This document shows, piece by piece, positions 1 to 6,501 of a stretch of 8,336 nt of DNA (position 1 is the stretch's first letter; each line of letters opens with the position of its first letter). The stretch is from Acidimicrobiia bacterium (GTDB lineage Bacteria > Actinomycetota > Acidimicrobiia > IMCC26256 > JACDBD01). The notes below the pieces were generated by a model. The model made no database searches. It worked only from the letters and a program-made list of their open reading frames with translations, and was not told where the DNA came from. The DNA lies in assembly GCA_031177445.1 (NCBI GenBank), contig JAPSGP010000105.1, positions 1-8,336 of the forward strand, written 5' to 3'. The translations under genes were made by a program, and so were the position numbers.

Positions 1-49
1 GATGCGCCAACTCCGATGACGAGTGCTACCCAGCTGATGTAGCAACTGT

Positions 50-55
50 TACTCT
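50..55 (+). promoter_or_regulatory. possible -10 box for a leaderless ChrB-like gene
   Basis: TACTCT fits the actinobacterial -10 pattern TANNNT. It lies 7 nt before the GTG at 63, the spacing expected when transcription begins at the start codon. There is no Shine-Dalgarno sequence before that GTG, which agrees with a leaderless message. No convincing -35 is present about 17 nt further upstream. The call rests on one short motif and is tentative. Confidence 0.35.
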
Positions 56-62
56 CCCCGAT

Positions 63-593
63 GTGTCGGTCAAGTGGAGGGTTGTCGTCTTCCGGCTCTC
101 GGGAGCCCCGTCTCGGGCACGTGTGGGCGTCTGGCGCGAGCTACGCCGGCTCGGCGCCGTTTCGCTCGGCCAATCTGCCTGGCTGCTTCCGGCGTCTAGC
201 GCGCTCGACGAAGGACTGCATCGCGCCACCCAACTCGCTGAGGCGGGCGGCGGCGACGGGCTTGTGCTCGACGTGGTCGGCGACGCGGGCGCAGCACCGA
301 AACTGGAGAGGATCTACAACGAGGCACGTGAGGCCGAGTGGGCCGAGTTCATCGTCGAGTGCGATCGGTATCTCGCCGAGATCGCCAAAGAATTCGCCAA
401 GGCAAAGTTCACGGCGGCAGAACTCGATGAGGAGGAGCAGAGCCTTGAGCGGCTCCGTCGCTGGTATCGAGCGATCCGTCTGCGTGACGTCCTTGGCACG
501 GAACCCAGCGCGGATGCACATCGGCGCCTCAGAGAGTGCGACGTGGCTCTCGAGACGTACGCCACGAAGGTCTACGAAGCACTCCACCGCTGA
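63..593 (+). CDS. ChrB N-terminal domain protein
   Basis: This 176-residue protein matches the N-terminal domain of ChrB, the family linked to chromate-responsive regulation and chromate resistance. The opening has the typical pattern of a hydrophobic strand (WRVVVFRL, residues 5-12), then small and basic residues and VWRELRRLGAVSLGQSAWLLP (23-43). The second half is helical and charged: a FIVECDRYLAEI stretch (96-107), then AELDEEEQSLERLRRWY (118-134), IRLRDVLG (138-145) and a closing CDVALETYATKVYEAL helix. The C-terminal ChrB domain of full-length ChrB is absent, so this is the stand-alone form. The GTG at 63 is chosen because the conserved domain begins there; the frame is open upstream to the window edge. 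No chrA transporter is visible nearby, so a chromate role is not supported by context. It may be a DNA-binding or metal-responsive regulator, but that is inference. Confidence 0.8.
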   Translation: MSVKWRVVVFRLSGAPSRARVGVWRELRRLGAVSLGQSAWLLPASSALDEGLHRATQLAEAGGGDGLVLDVVGDAGAAPKLERIYNEAREAEWAEFIVECDRYLAEIAKEFAKAKFTAAELDEEEQSLERLRRWYRAIRLRDVLGTEPSADAHRRLRECDVALETYATKVYEALHR

Positions 594-726
594 AGCTCAG
601 CGACGGAGCGAGAGGAATACACGTGGCCCGGGCGCGGTCGGCCCTCGGGTGGTGTCCCAGAACACGCACCTCATCAGAGGCACCGACTGCAGTCTCGGAG
701 GCATCGCCAAGTGCCGGTCGGTCGCG
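594..726. other. gap with no recognisable gene
   Basis: Nothing with coding character is seen in the 133 nt between the ChrB-like gene and the stop of the broken minus-strand gene. A perfect 6-bp stem with a 3-nt loop (588-602, CGCTGA AGC TCAGCG) overlaps the upstream stop codon. It has no T-tract, so I do not call it a terminator. The two genes converge here. Confidence 0.4.
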
Positions 727-1341
727 CTAGCGAGAGCAAGCGTTGGCGCCATCGCCGCTGCGCCGTCCGACGAGCGCACGCAACAGCTCGAAAGGAGTCC
801 CGCCAACCACCACGGGTGCGTAGGTGGGCCCGATAGACGCGTCTTCGCCCGGCGACGTCACGAGGAGGTGAAGGCGAATCGGCCCTCGTCCGGCCAGTTG
901 CAATCGCACCCCGGCAAAACCGCTCCAGAAACGCAGCGCCGGAACGACAAAGGCGCGGTCTCGATACGCCGAGCTCCCAGCAGCTCCGAGCAGATCAAAA
1001 AGATGGACCGCCACGTCAGGGAACAGCGCCGAGAGCGCCGCGGCGGGCGCCTGCGCCGCGAGGCGATCCCACTCAGCGATCAGCACCGCGACCGGGGTAT
1101 CGCGTCGTGCCCTCACCCCCTCCGATGTTTATTGATCCTGCCGAGCACGCGCTGCCTGTCGCTCATCCACCTCGACGGCAACCATCGCGTCCACGGAATC
1201 CTGTACCGGGAAGCTGCCGTCGCGCGCGCCCGACAGTTGATGCACCTGATGCGCAACCAGATCGTGGGCATCCCAACCCGGGCACGCTGGCACAATCCTG
1301 GCCGCCTCAATCGATGCGGCCTCCCGCTCGAAGAGTTTCAT
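727..1341 (-). pseudogene. maleylpyruvate isomerase-type (TIGR03083-like) gene broken by an in-frame TAA
   Basis: The two halves lie in the same minus-strand frame and together give about 205 codons, near the usual length of this mycothiol-dependent, DinB-fold enzyme family. The first half (1341 to 1129) has the family signature VPACPGWDAHDLVAH; its last His (residue 31) is a likely metal ligand. The second half (1116 to 727) has DVAVH, corresponding to the family E/DxxxH metal motif, then HLFDLLGA and the C-terminal GGTPFELLRALVGRRS. Between them is TAA at 1131-1129, followed by four sense codons and a GTG. That GTG has GGAGG only 2 nt before it, too close for good re-initiation. After GRRS the usual C-terminal continuation is lost. 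Another in-frame stop (TAG, 1365-1363) lies 8 codons before the chosen ATG. I read it as a decayed gene. A sequencing error at the TAA is the main alternative. Confidence 0.7.
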
Positions 1342-1488
1342 AACCTCGAGGTACCAGTTGGCCTATTCCACGAACTCCAGTCTGGTCCGCCATCCGGGAC
1401 GTGCGGCCCTCAGTCTCCGAACACGCGGATCCGCACGAACGACGCGCGCAGTCATGCGCGGCCGAAGCCGGCTCCGGCTGATGGTCGG

Positions 1489-1673
1489 TCACGGCTGGGA
1501 CCAGGCGTTGTAGATCGTCTCGCCGATCTCACCGATGCGGTTGGTGCGAAGTCGTCCGCCTGCTCGCAAAGTCGGTCTGCTCGGCCGCCAGCGCGGCCGC
1601 GAGCCATGAGCACTTGTCGCTTCGGCCTGCAGTCGGCGATCGCCGCGCCTGAGCACTCGCGGGCCAGGCTCAC
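1489..1673 (-). pseudogene. unrecognised frameshifted gene remnant
   Basis: On the minus strand three adjacent stretches have strongly G/C-ending codons, each in a different frame. They run, in order, from GTG at 1673 (VSLARECSGAAIADCRPKR), then KCSWLAAALAAEQTDFAS, then RTNRIGEIGETIYNAWSQP, which ends at TGA 1491-1489. Read across two frame changes they make one helical, plausible C-terminal protein segment of about 60 residues. I do not recognise the family. The pattern is what a gene hit by two small indels would leave. It is read by eye from codon bias, so the boundaries are approximate. Confidence 0.35.
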
Positions 1674-1761
1674 GGTGCGAGAGCCCGAGGCGCAAACAAG
1701 TGAGGCTGGCCGCGCTTCGGTTCGGGACTACCGTCACGGATAGCAGGGCTGAGACGAAGGG

Positions 1762-3189
1762 ATGCTCGTCGTGGTCGTCGACCTGCGGCATCACGGCAGC
1801 AGATCCGCGATGGTGCGGGTGCGCCGTGCCGTGGTACTGGCGGCGTTCGGTGTCCCGGTGCTGGTCGGCGCGACCGGGGCCGCACCGAGCTCGGCCAGGG
1901 TTACGAATGGCGTCGGCGCCGGGAACGAGGTGGTCGTCGTCGAGCTCGGCCGCAACATCGACAAGGTCACCTCGCGCTTCCTTTCGAGGGCACTCGATGA
2001 CGCTGCTGACGGCGGCGTGGAGCTAGTGGTCGTGCGCCTCGACACCCCTGGCGGCTTGGTCAGCGCCACGCGCGACATGGTGGGCGATATCTTCGCGTCG
2101 CGTGTGCCGGTTGTCGTCTACGTCGCGCCAGAGGGAAGCCGGGCTGCGAGCGCGGGAACGTTCGTCGCCGCATCTGCAGGCGTCGCCGCGATGGCGCCCG
2201 CTACCAATATCGGTGCTGCGTCGGTGGTGGGTGGTCAAGGCGAGGACCTTCCCCGGACGCTGAGGCGCAAGGCGAACGAAGACGCCGCCGCGTTGCTGCG
2301 CTCGATCGCCGAGCGACGCGGACGCAACGAAGCCGCGCTCGAGGACGCGGTGTTCGAGGCGAGGGCGTACTCGGCGGCGCAAGCGCTCGAGCTGGGCATC
2401 ATCGATCTCGTCGCCCTCGACCTCGACGACCTGCTCACGCAGCTCGACGGGCGCGAGATCCCCGTGCGCGGATCGACCGTGACGGTCAATACCGACGGCG
2501 CACTGGTGCGGCACGTGGACTTCAACTGGTTCGAGGAGATCCTCGCGTTCCTTTCGGATCCCACGGTCGCATTCCTGCTGTTGTCGCTTGGTGGCCTCGC
2601 GCTGGTGATCGAGATTCTCAATTTCGGAGCAGTCGTGCCCGGGGTCGTGGGGGTCGTGTTGCTCGTCCTCGGCTTCGCCGGGTTGGGCCAGCTTCCGTTC
2701 TCCTGGGCGGGTGTCGCCATGATCGTGGTCGCATTCGCCCTGTTCGTTGCAGAGGCGCACGCGCCCGGATTCGGGTTCTTCGGGATCGCCGGCGTTGCCG
2801 CGCTGGTCCTCGGTGGCCTCTTCCTCGTGGGGTTCTTCGGATCACCGGACTTGCCGGACTCACCGAGGTTTCGCGTGAACCGGGCAGTCATCATCGGCGT
2901 CGGTGCGGTAGCCGGATTGATGGTCGGCGTCCTCACCTGGCAGCTGCGTCGAGCGGCCACGACGCCGGGCTATCAGAGTCCCTATCGCAGCGACGCGATC
3001 GTGGGCCAGCTCGGCCGGGTCACGCGGAGACTCGACCCCGAGGGCGAGGTCCACGTTGCCGGCGAATTCTGGGGTGCCACCCTCCCCGCCGGCGAGACCG
3101 CAGAGGCCGACGAGAGCGTACGCGTGACTGGCAGCGCCGGCTTGACGCTCCATGTCGAGCGGGTCGATCAACGGGAAGGACAGCGGTAA
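1762..3189 (+). CDS. nfeD: long-form NfeD membrane-bound serine protease
   Basis: This is a NfeD1b-type protein of 475 residues. A signal or anchor helix (about 20-40) leads to a ClpP-like protease domain (55-235) with VRLDTPGGLV (91-100), the nucleophile motif ASAGT with Ser130, and Lys170 in RRKANED. The 40-residue Ser-Lys separation matches the catalytic dyad of archaeal 1510-N. Four to five hydrophobic segments follow (about 266-284, 287-309, 315-333, 338-360, 376-394), then a C-terminal NfeD OB-fold (408-470) with GQLGRV, the GEFWGA turn and VRVTGSAGLTLHV. Members cleave or regulate partner SPFH/stomatin proteins, and a slipin follows with a one-base overlap. The start is uncertain. ATG 1762 has GAAGGG almost touching it; GTG 1771 has the same motif at 9 nt; ATG 1810 begins a cleaner signal peptide (MVRVRRAVVLAAF). 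The catalytic residues are intact, so it should be active. Confidence 0.93.
   Translation: MLVVVVDLRHHGSRSAMVRVRRAVVLAAFGVPVLVGATGAAPSSARVTNGVGAGNEVVVVELGRNIDKVTSRFLSRALDDAADGGVELVVVRLDTPGGLVSATRDMVGDIFASRVPVVVYVAPEGSRAASAGTFVAASAGVAAMAPATNIGAASVVGGQGEDLPRTLRRKANEDAAALLRSIAERRGRNEAALEDAVFEARAYSAAQALELGIIDLVALDLDDLLTQLDGREIPVRGSTVTVNTDGALVRHVDFNWFEEILAFLSDPTVAFLLLSLGGLALVIEILNFGAVVPGVVGVVLLVLGFAGLGQLPFSWAGVAMIVVAFALFVAEAHAPGFGFFGIAGVAALVLGGLFLVGFFGSPDLPDSPRFRVNRAVIIGVGAVAGLMVGVLTWQLRRAATTPGYQSPYRSDAIVGQLGRVTRRLDPEGEVHVAGEFWGATLPAGETAEADESVRVTGSAGLTLHVERVDQREGQR
3173..3180 (+). promoter_or_regulatory. Shine-Dalgarno site of the slipin gene inside nfeD
   Basis: GGGAAGGA sits 8 nt before the ATG at 3189, within the last codons of nfeD. 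The stop and start overlap as TAATG (3187-3191). This is the classic arrangement for translational coupling and fixes the slipin start. Confidence 0.8.
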
Positions 3190-4028
3190 TGGCCATCCTG
3201 AACTTCGTCAGAGATTACGAGCGCTTGGCGCGCTTCAAGTTCGGGCGCTTCCAGGGGATGAAGGGCCCGGGGCCCGTCTGGAAGATCCCGATCGTGCACC
3301 AGATCAAGAAGGTCGACACACGTACCGAGGTGCTCGACATTCCCCGCCAAACCAACATCACGCGGGACAACGCGTCGATAGGGATCGACTTCTTGGTGTA
3401 CATGCGCGTCGACATCAACCATGCGGAGAAGTCGGTACTCGAGGTCGAGGACTACGAGCAAGCAGTCGCGGGCCTAGCGACAACGACCCTGCGAGCGGTG
3501 GTCGGTGACATCAACCTCGACGACGTGCTCTCCCAGCGGGAGCGCATCAACGAGCTGATCCGCACGCGCCTCGACTCCGAGACCGAGCGGTGGGGGATCA
3601 AGGTCACCAACGTCGAAATCCGCGAGATCGATCCGCCCAATGAGATCCAGGAGGCGATGAACCGGCAGATGTCGGCCGAGCGAGTGCGCCGTGCGGTCAT
3701 TCTCGAGGCTGATGGCACCCGCGAGGCGAGCATCAAGGTCGCCGAGGGCCAGAAGCAGGCCGAGATCCTCAAGGCCGAAGGAGATCAGCAGGCTGCCGTG
3801 CTGCGAGCCTCAGGCTTCGCGCAGGCGCTCGAGACCATCAACCATATCGCCCAACGTGTTGACGGCAACACGATGGGTCTCCAATACTTCGACACCCTCA
3901 AGACGCTCGGTGAAAGTCCCTCCGCGAAGTTCATCTTCCCGATGGAATTCACGAACTGGATCGAGACCATCGCCCGCGACCGAACCGCCACATCCGACGG
4001 AGCTAGCGCGCCTCCTGATCGCGACTGA
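3189..4028 (+). CDS. SPFH/band 7 protein, stomatin-type slipin
   Basis: This 279-residue protein is a prokaryotic slipin, an oligomer-forming scaffold of membrane microdomains. The SPFH core is clear: DYERLARFKFGRFQGMKGPG (9-28), KVDTRTEVLDIPRQ (41-54), ITRDNASIGIDFLVYMRV (57-74), TTTLRAVVGDINLDDVLSQR (98-117), and WGIKVTNVEIREIDPP (135-150). An Ala/Glu-rich coiled coil follows (about 160-215), then the conserved tail SAKFIFPMEF (245-254) and a short disordered end. The hydrophobic N-terminal helix usual in slipins is missing; the protein starts directly at the SPFH fold. Start ATG 3189 is supported by a strong Shine-Dalgarno site and a one-base overlap with nfeD, so a missed upstream anchor is unlikely. 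It probably reaches the membrane through its NfeD partner or peripheral contact, which is inference. The archaeal homologue is a substrate of the NfeD protease near its C-terminus. Confidence 0.93.
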   Translation: MAILNFVRDYERLARFKFGRFQGMKGPGPVWKIPIVHQIKKVDTRTEVLDIPRQTNITRDNASIGIDFLVYMRVDINHAEKSVLEVEDYEQAVAGLATTTLRAVVGDINLDDVLSQRERINELIRTRLDSETERWGIKVTNVEIREIDPPNEIQEAMNRQMSAERVRRAVILEADGTREASIKVAEGQKQAEILKAEGDQQAAVLRASGFAQALETINHIAQRVDGNTMGLQYFDTLKTLGESPSAKFIFPMEFTNWIETIARDRTATSDGASAPPDRD

Positions 4029-4093
4029 ACGCGGGCCGCGCTGACTCGGCCGGCACGGTAGCGAAGAGACGACCGAACCGCCGACAATCAAGC

Positions 4094-4440
4094 GTGCCTG
4101 GTTTCGACTCCGAGCGACGTCTGGCCGAATTGCGCTCGGACTGGGAACGATTGGCGGAGCGCGACGCCTATCACGCCGTGCTCTCGGATCCGGACCGCTC
4201 GGATGGGCGGTGGGAACCCGACGAGTTCTACGCCAGCGGGCGACACGCCGTCGATCTCGTCCTCCAATTCATCGCCGACCACGGGATCGAACTTCCACGC
4301 GAAAGTGCGCTCGAGTTCGGCTGCGGCGCCGGTCGCTTGTCCTTCGCGCTCGCCAGCCATTTCGAGCGCGTCGTGGGCGTCGACATCTCCGCCTCGATGT
4401 TGCAGCGCGTCCGCGACCGCGGCGTCCCCGAGAACTGCGC
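4094..4440 (+). pseudogene. truncated class I SAM-dependent methyltransferase
   Basis: The first 115 residues read as the N-terminal part of a Rossmann-fold methyltransferase. They have a helical lead-in (WERLAERDAYHAVL), then motif I LEFGCGAGRLS (73-83), and the acidic strand end VVGVDISASML (93-103). Motif I binds S-adenosylmethionine, and Asp97 would contact its ribose. After about residue 115 (4440) the codons lose coding character and no methyltransferase motif appears in any frame. The open frame runs on to a stop at 4654, over the next gene in another frame. A normal family member has roughly 230-260 residues, so most of the catalytic half is gone. The start is GTG 4094 with GACAAT 5 nt upstream, a possible -10. 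It is probably a non-functional 5' fragment left by a deletion. Confidence 0.65.
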
Positions 4441-4505
4441 TGAGAGAGCAGCGCCGCGGCGGCAGCCACGGCCCGTTCTCCGATCCAACCTTTCGATCAT
4501 CCGCC

Positions 4506-4511
4506 TAGGCT
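4506..4511 (+). promoter_or_regulatory. probable -10 box of a leaderless gene
   Basis: TAGGCT matches the actinobacterial TANNNT -10 and ends exactly 6 nt before the GTG at 4518. No Shine-Dalgarno sequence precedes that GTG. The geometry is what a leaderless transcript would have. No clear -35 is seen 17 nt upstream. Confidence 0.45.
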
Positions 4512-4517
4512 CATGTC

Positions 4518-4826
4518 GTGCTGGGGCACTCCAGCCGGCTCCACGCTCCAGTTGTTCGGCCACTGAAGGCTGTAGCGCCAGTGGGCCGGTGCGGGTTGTC
4601 GATACTCGTTCTTGTAGCCGCGCTGGGGTCGACCGCGGCGAGCGTGTCCGCTGATTCGGACAGCGTGACGGCCGTGAACACGCTGCCGTGCAATGAGTTC
4701 ATTGACTCAACGGCCCCAGAAGTCCATGCAGGCCTCTCGCAGGTGCTCAAGCGGGTCGCGCTCCCAACTGATCGGGCGCTCGGAGTGGTCCGCAGAACTG
4801 ATTCCAGCGAACCGGTGACGCGCTGA
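4518..4826 (+). CDS. small secreted protein, probably C-terminally truncated
   Basis: This encodes a 102-residue protein with a long Sec-type signal: a basic n-region, a hydrophobic core LSILVLVAALGSTAA (27-41), and a likely signal-peptidase site after SVSA (42-45). The exported part is only about 57 residues, with one cysteine (Cys58) in LPCNEFIDST and a VALPTDRAL stretch (80-88). I do not firmly recognise it. The motif order resembles the N-terminal part of larger secreted actinobacterial proteins in which a C/GxFIDS start is followed by VALPT and a longer beta-rich domain. If so, the domain is missing and this is a 5' fragment. The stop lies 19 nt from the convergent end of the amidase gene, leaving no room for the rest. 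The start is GTG 4518, supported by the -10 box just upstream. Confidence 0.5.
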   Translation: MLGHSSRLHAPVVRPLKAVAPVGRCGLSILVLVAALGSTAASVSADSDSVTAVNTLPCNEFIDSTAPEVHAGLSQVLKRVALPTDRALGVVRRTDSSEPVTR

Positions 4827-4845
4827 TTGCTTGCACCGGAACCCG

Positions 4846-6243
4846 TCACTCGAAGCCGGGTGGAATCGCATAGCCGCCGAGGATCTCGGTGGCGAGCTCG
4901 GCGACGCGGATCGCTCGCCGGTCTTGCAGGTAGGGCGCAACGATCTGCATGCCGACCGGGAGTCCGGCGGCGGTCCGTCCGATCGGCATCGTCGCCGCCG
5001 GCTGGTCGGTCACATTGATGATCATCAGCCAGTTCGAGAGCACGACGTGATTCATCGGCTCGCCGTTCACCATGACCGTACGGCTGATCATGTCGCCGGT
5101 CTGATCGTGCTCGAACGGCGGCGTGGCCCACGCGGGCGCGAGCAACACGTCGAACTGCTCGAACCACTCCGCCCAGGTTCGCTGGATCACCGCCCGCCGC
5201 TCGTTGCGACGGAGCCAGGCCCGGTGCGTTCCCGAGACCTTCTCACCGAAGTCGTCGGGCATGCCCGGCGACGCGGCGGCGGCGATCAATCGCATGAAGA
5301 GGTTCACGTGCTTGGTGAACGGGACCGGAGGTTGGGCGTCCTCGACGTGCGCGCCCGCGTCGACGAGCGCGTCGGACGCCGCCTGGAGCAATCCGCGGTA
5401 CTCCGCATCGACCGGGCACGCGTCGTCGTCGAACCAGGTCGCGACGCGCAAACCGTCCACCGACATTGCGGTGCTCGCCGGGAGCTGCACCTGCCACGCA
5501 ATCGCGTCCTCCGGGCGCGGGCCCACGAGCACCGACATGAGCAGCTCGAGGTCTCGAGCGGACCGCGCCATCGGGCCGAAGACGTTGATGTCGGTGGGCG
5601 TGGAGCCACCACCCACGTGGTCGAGGTACCCGAGGTTCGGGACGACGCCGTAGCTCGGCTTCAGCGCGTACACCCCGCAGCAATGGGCGGGGGCACGGAC
5701 CGATCCAGCGATGTCGGTTCCGAGCTCGGCGCCGGTGAACCCGGCTGCGAGCGCTGCCGCCGACCCGCCCGACGACCCGCCGGGAACGTGCGCGAACGAC
5801 CACGGGTTGTTCGTCGTCCTGAACAGCTCGTTGAACGCCTGGTTGTCGGCACACCAACGCGGGAGGTTCGTCTTGCCGAAAACGATCGCCCCCGCATCCT
5901 TCAGCCGCGCCACGGCGGGCGCGTCCTGTGTCGGTACGTGATCCGAGAGCTCCACGGCACCGCCGGTCGAGCGAACGCCCTCGGTGGCGATCGCATCCTT
6001 GATCGTGATCGGCAGCCCGTGGAGGGGCCCAACGGCGTCGCCTCGGGCGAGAGCCTCGTCAGCCGCTTTCGCCGCGACCCGGGCACGGTCGGCGTCGAGC
6101 GTCACAACCGCGTTCACACGGCCGCGATCCAGTCGGTCGATGCGATCGAGGTAGAGCTCGAGCAGCTCGAGCGACGAGATCTCCTTCGACCGGATGGCCG
6201 CCACCAGCTCCACGGCCGAGGAAGTTGCATTCACTCCGCTCAT
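4846..6243 (-). CDS. amidase signature family hydrolase
   Basis: This intact protein of 465 residues hydrolyses amide or related C-N bonds. The Ser-cisSer-Lys triad is complete: Lys82 in ITIKDA, Ser157 in the PGGSSGGSAAALAAG loop, and nucleophile Ser181 in GTDIAGSVRAPA. The 24-residue gap between Ser157 and Ser181 matches fatty acid amide hydrolase. Other family blocks are the N-terminal helix SSLELLELYLDRID, GKTNLPRW, GVYALKPS, FGPMARSARDLELL, and the C-terminal QPAATMPIG and GLPVGMQIVAP. It has no signal peptide, so it is cytoplasmic. The substrate cannot be told from sequence. It is not GatA by context, as no gatB or gatC is nearby. The start chosen is ATG 6243, where the family fold begins; the frame stays open upstream to ATG 6426, but that extension is low-complexity and unlike the family. 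The gene stands alone. Confidence 0.92.
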   Translation of the reverse strand: MSGVNATSSAVELVAAIRSKEISSLELLELYLDRIDRLDRGRVNAVVTLDADRARVAAKAADEALARGDAVGPLHGLPITIKDAIATEGVRSTGGAVELSDHVPTQDAPAVARLKDAGAIVFGKTNLPRWCADNQAFNELFRTTNNPWSFAHVPGGSSGGSAAALAAGFTGAELGTDIAGSVRAPAHCCGVYALKPSYGVVPNLGYLDHVGGGSTPTDINVFGPMARSARDLELLMSVLVGPRPEDAIAWQVQLPASTAMSVDGLRVATWFDDDACPVDAEYRGLLQAASDALVDAGAHVEDAQPPVPFTKHVNLFMRLIAAAASPGMPDDFGEKVSGTHRAWLRRNERRAVIQRTWAEWFEQFDVLLAPAWATPPFEHDQTGDMISRTVMVNGEPMNHVVLSNWLMIINVTDQPAATMPIGRTAAGLPVGMQIVAPYLQDRRAIRVAELATEILGGYAIPPGFE

Positions 6244-6247
6244 GCGC

Positions 6248-6276
6248 ACCTGACTATCACGAACGTCGATCGTCAA
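6248..6276 (-). promoter_or_regulatory. possible promoter of the amidase gene
   Basis: On the minus strand TTGACG (6276-6271) resembles a -35 hexamer. It is followed after exactly 17 nt by TCAGGT (6253-6248), a weak -10, 4 nt before the ATG at 6243. Spacing is ideal, but the -10 is poor. If real, the transcript would start at or next to the start codon. Confidence 0.28.
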
Positions 6277-6370
6277 CGAGGTCGATCCACGGCGTCGGGA
6301 CGCCCCCTCGCTCGGTTCAAACAGCTGTCTTATCCTGTGGCCGGCGCACGGGGGAACGTCCGCGGGGTTG

Positions 6371-6435
6371 ATGGACGCAGTCGTCATCTGCAGCTTCGAC
6401 GACGGCCCCGCGCTCGACGCGGTCACTGCTCGTCG
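6371..6435 (+). pseudogene. possible 5' gene scrap, unrecognised
   Basis: From ATG 6371 (or TTG 6368) about 20 codons read MDAVVICSFDDGPALDAV with almost every third base G or C, which looks coding. The frame then loses this bias where the cyclase-tail similarity begins in another frame. It diverges from the amidase gene across about 125 nt. I cannot name the family; the piece is short and could be chance. Confidence 0.22.
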
Positions 6436-6501
6436 CTGGGGTCAGGTATCGAGTTCGAGGACCGCGGAGACCATATTTTGCAGGGTGTACCCGGAACGTG
6501 G
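6436..6501 (+). pseudogene. C-terminal tail of a class III adenylate cyclase domain
   Basis: The frame beginning at 6436 reads LGSGIEFEDRGDHILQGV and then PGTW. This is the characteristic end of actinobacterial class III nucleotide cyclase domains (pattern FxDRGxHxLKGxPGxW). Nothing of the rest of the domain lies upstream in any frame. Downstream the similarity stops at the join with the cyclic-nucleotide-binding fragment. It is a scrap of about 22 codons with no start of its own. Confidence 0.5.

Noticed and set aside
588..602. Perfect 6-bp hairpin overlapping the stop of the ChrB-like gene.
   Set aside because: The stem is short with a 3-nt loop and no following T-tract, so it is not enough to call a terminator.
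1729..1734. TACCGT as a possible -10 for the nfeD operon.
   Set aside because: There is no -35 at the right distance, and a TANNNT match alone is common by chance.
61..1743. Long + strand open frame of 560 codons across the first gene and the gap.
   Set aside because: It is Arg/Ser/Pro-rich with no family signature, overlaps the ChrB-like gene in another frame, and is the kind of open frame that high GC produces by chance.
2023..2960. Two minus-strand open frames of about 240 codons over nfeD.
   Set aside because: They are complements of a gene with clear catalytic and membrane motifs, and they show no protein-like pattern of their own.
4033..4055. GGCCG...CGGCC inverted repeat after the slipin gene.
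   Set aside because: A 5-bp stem without a T-tract is expected by chance in such GC-rich DNA.
6150..6176. Repeated AGCTCGAGC units that look like a direct/inverted repeat.
   Set aside because: They are explained by Leu-Glu codons in the SLELLELYL helix of the amidase.
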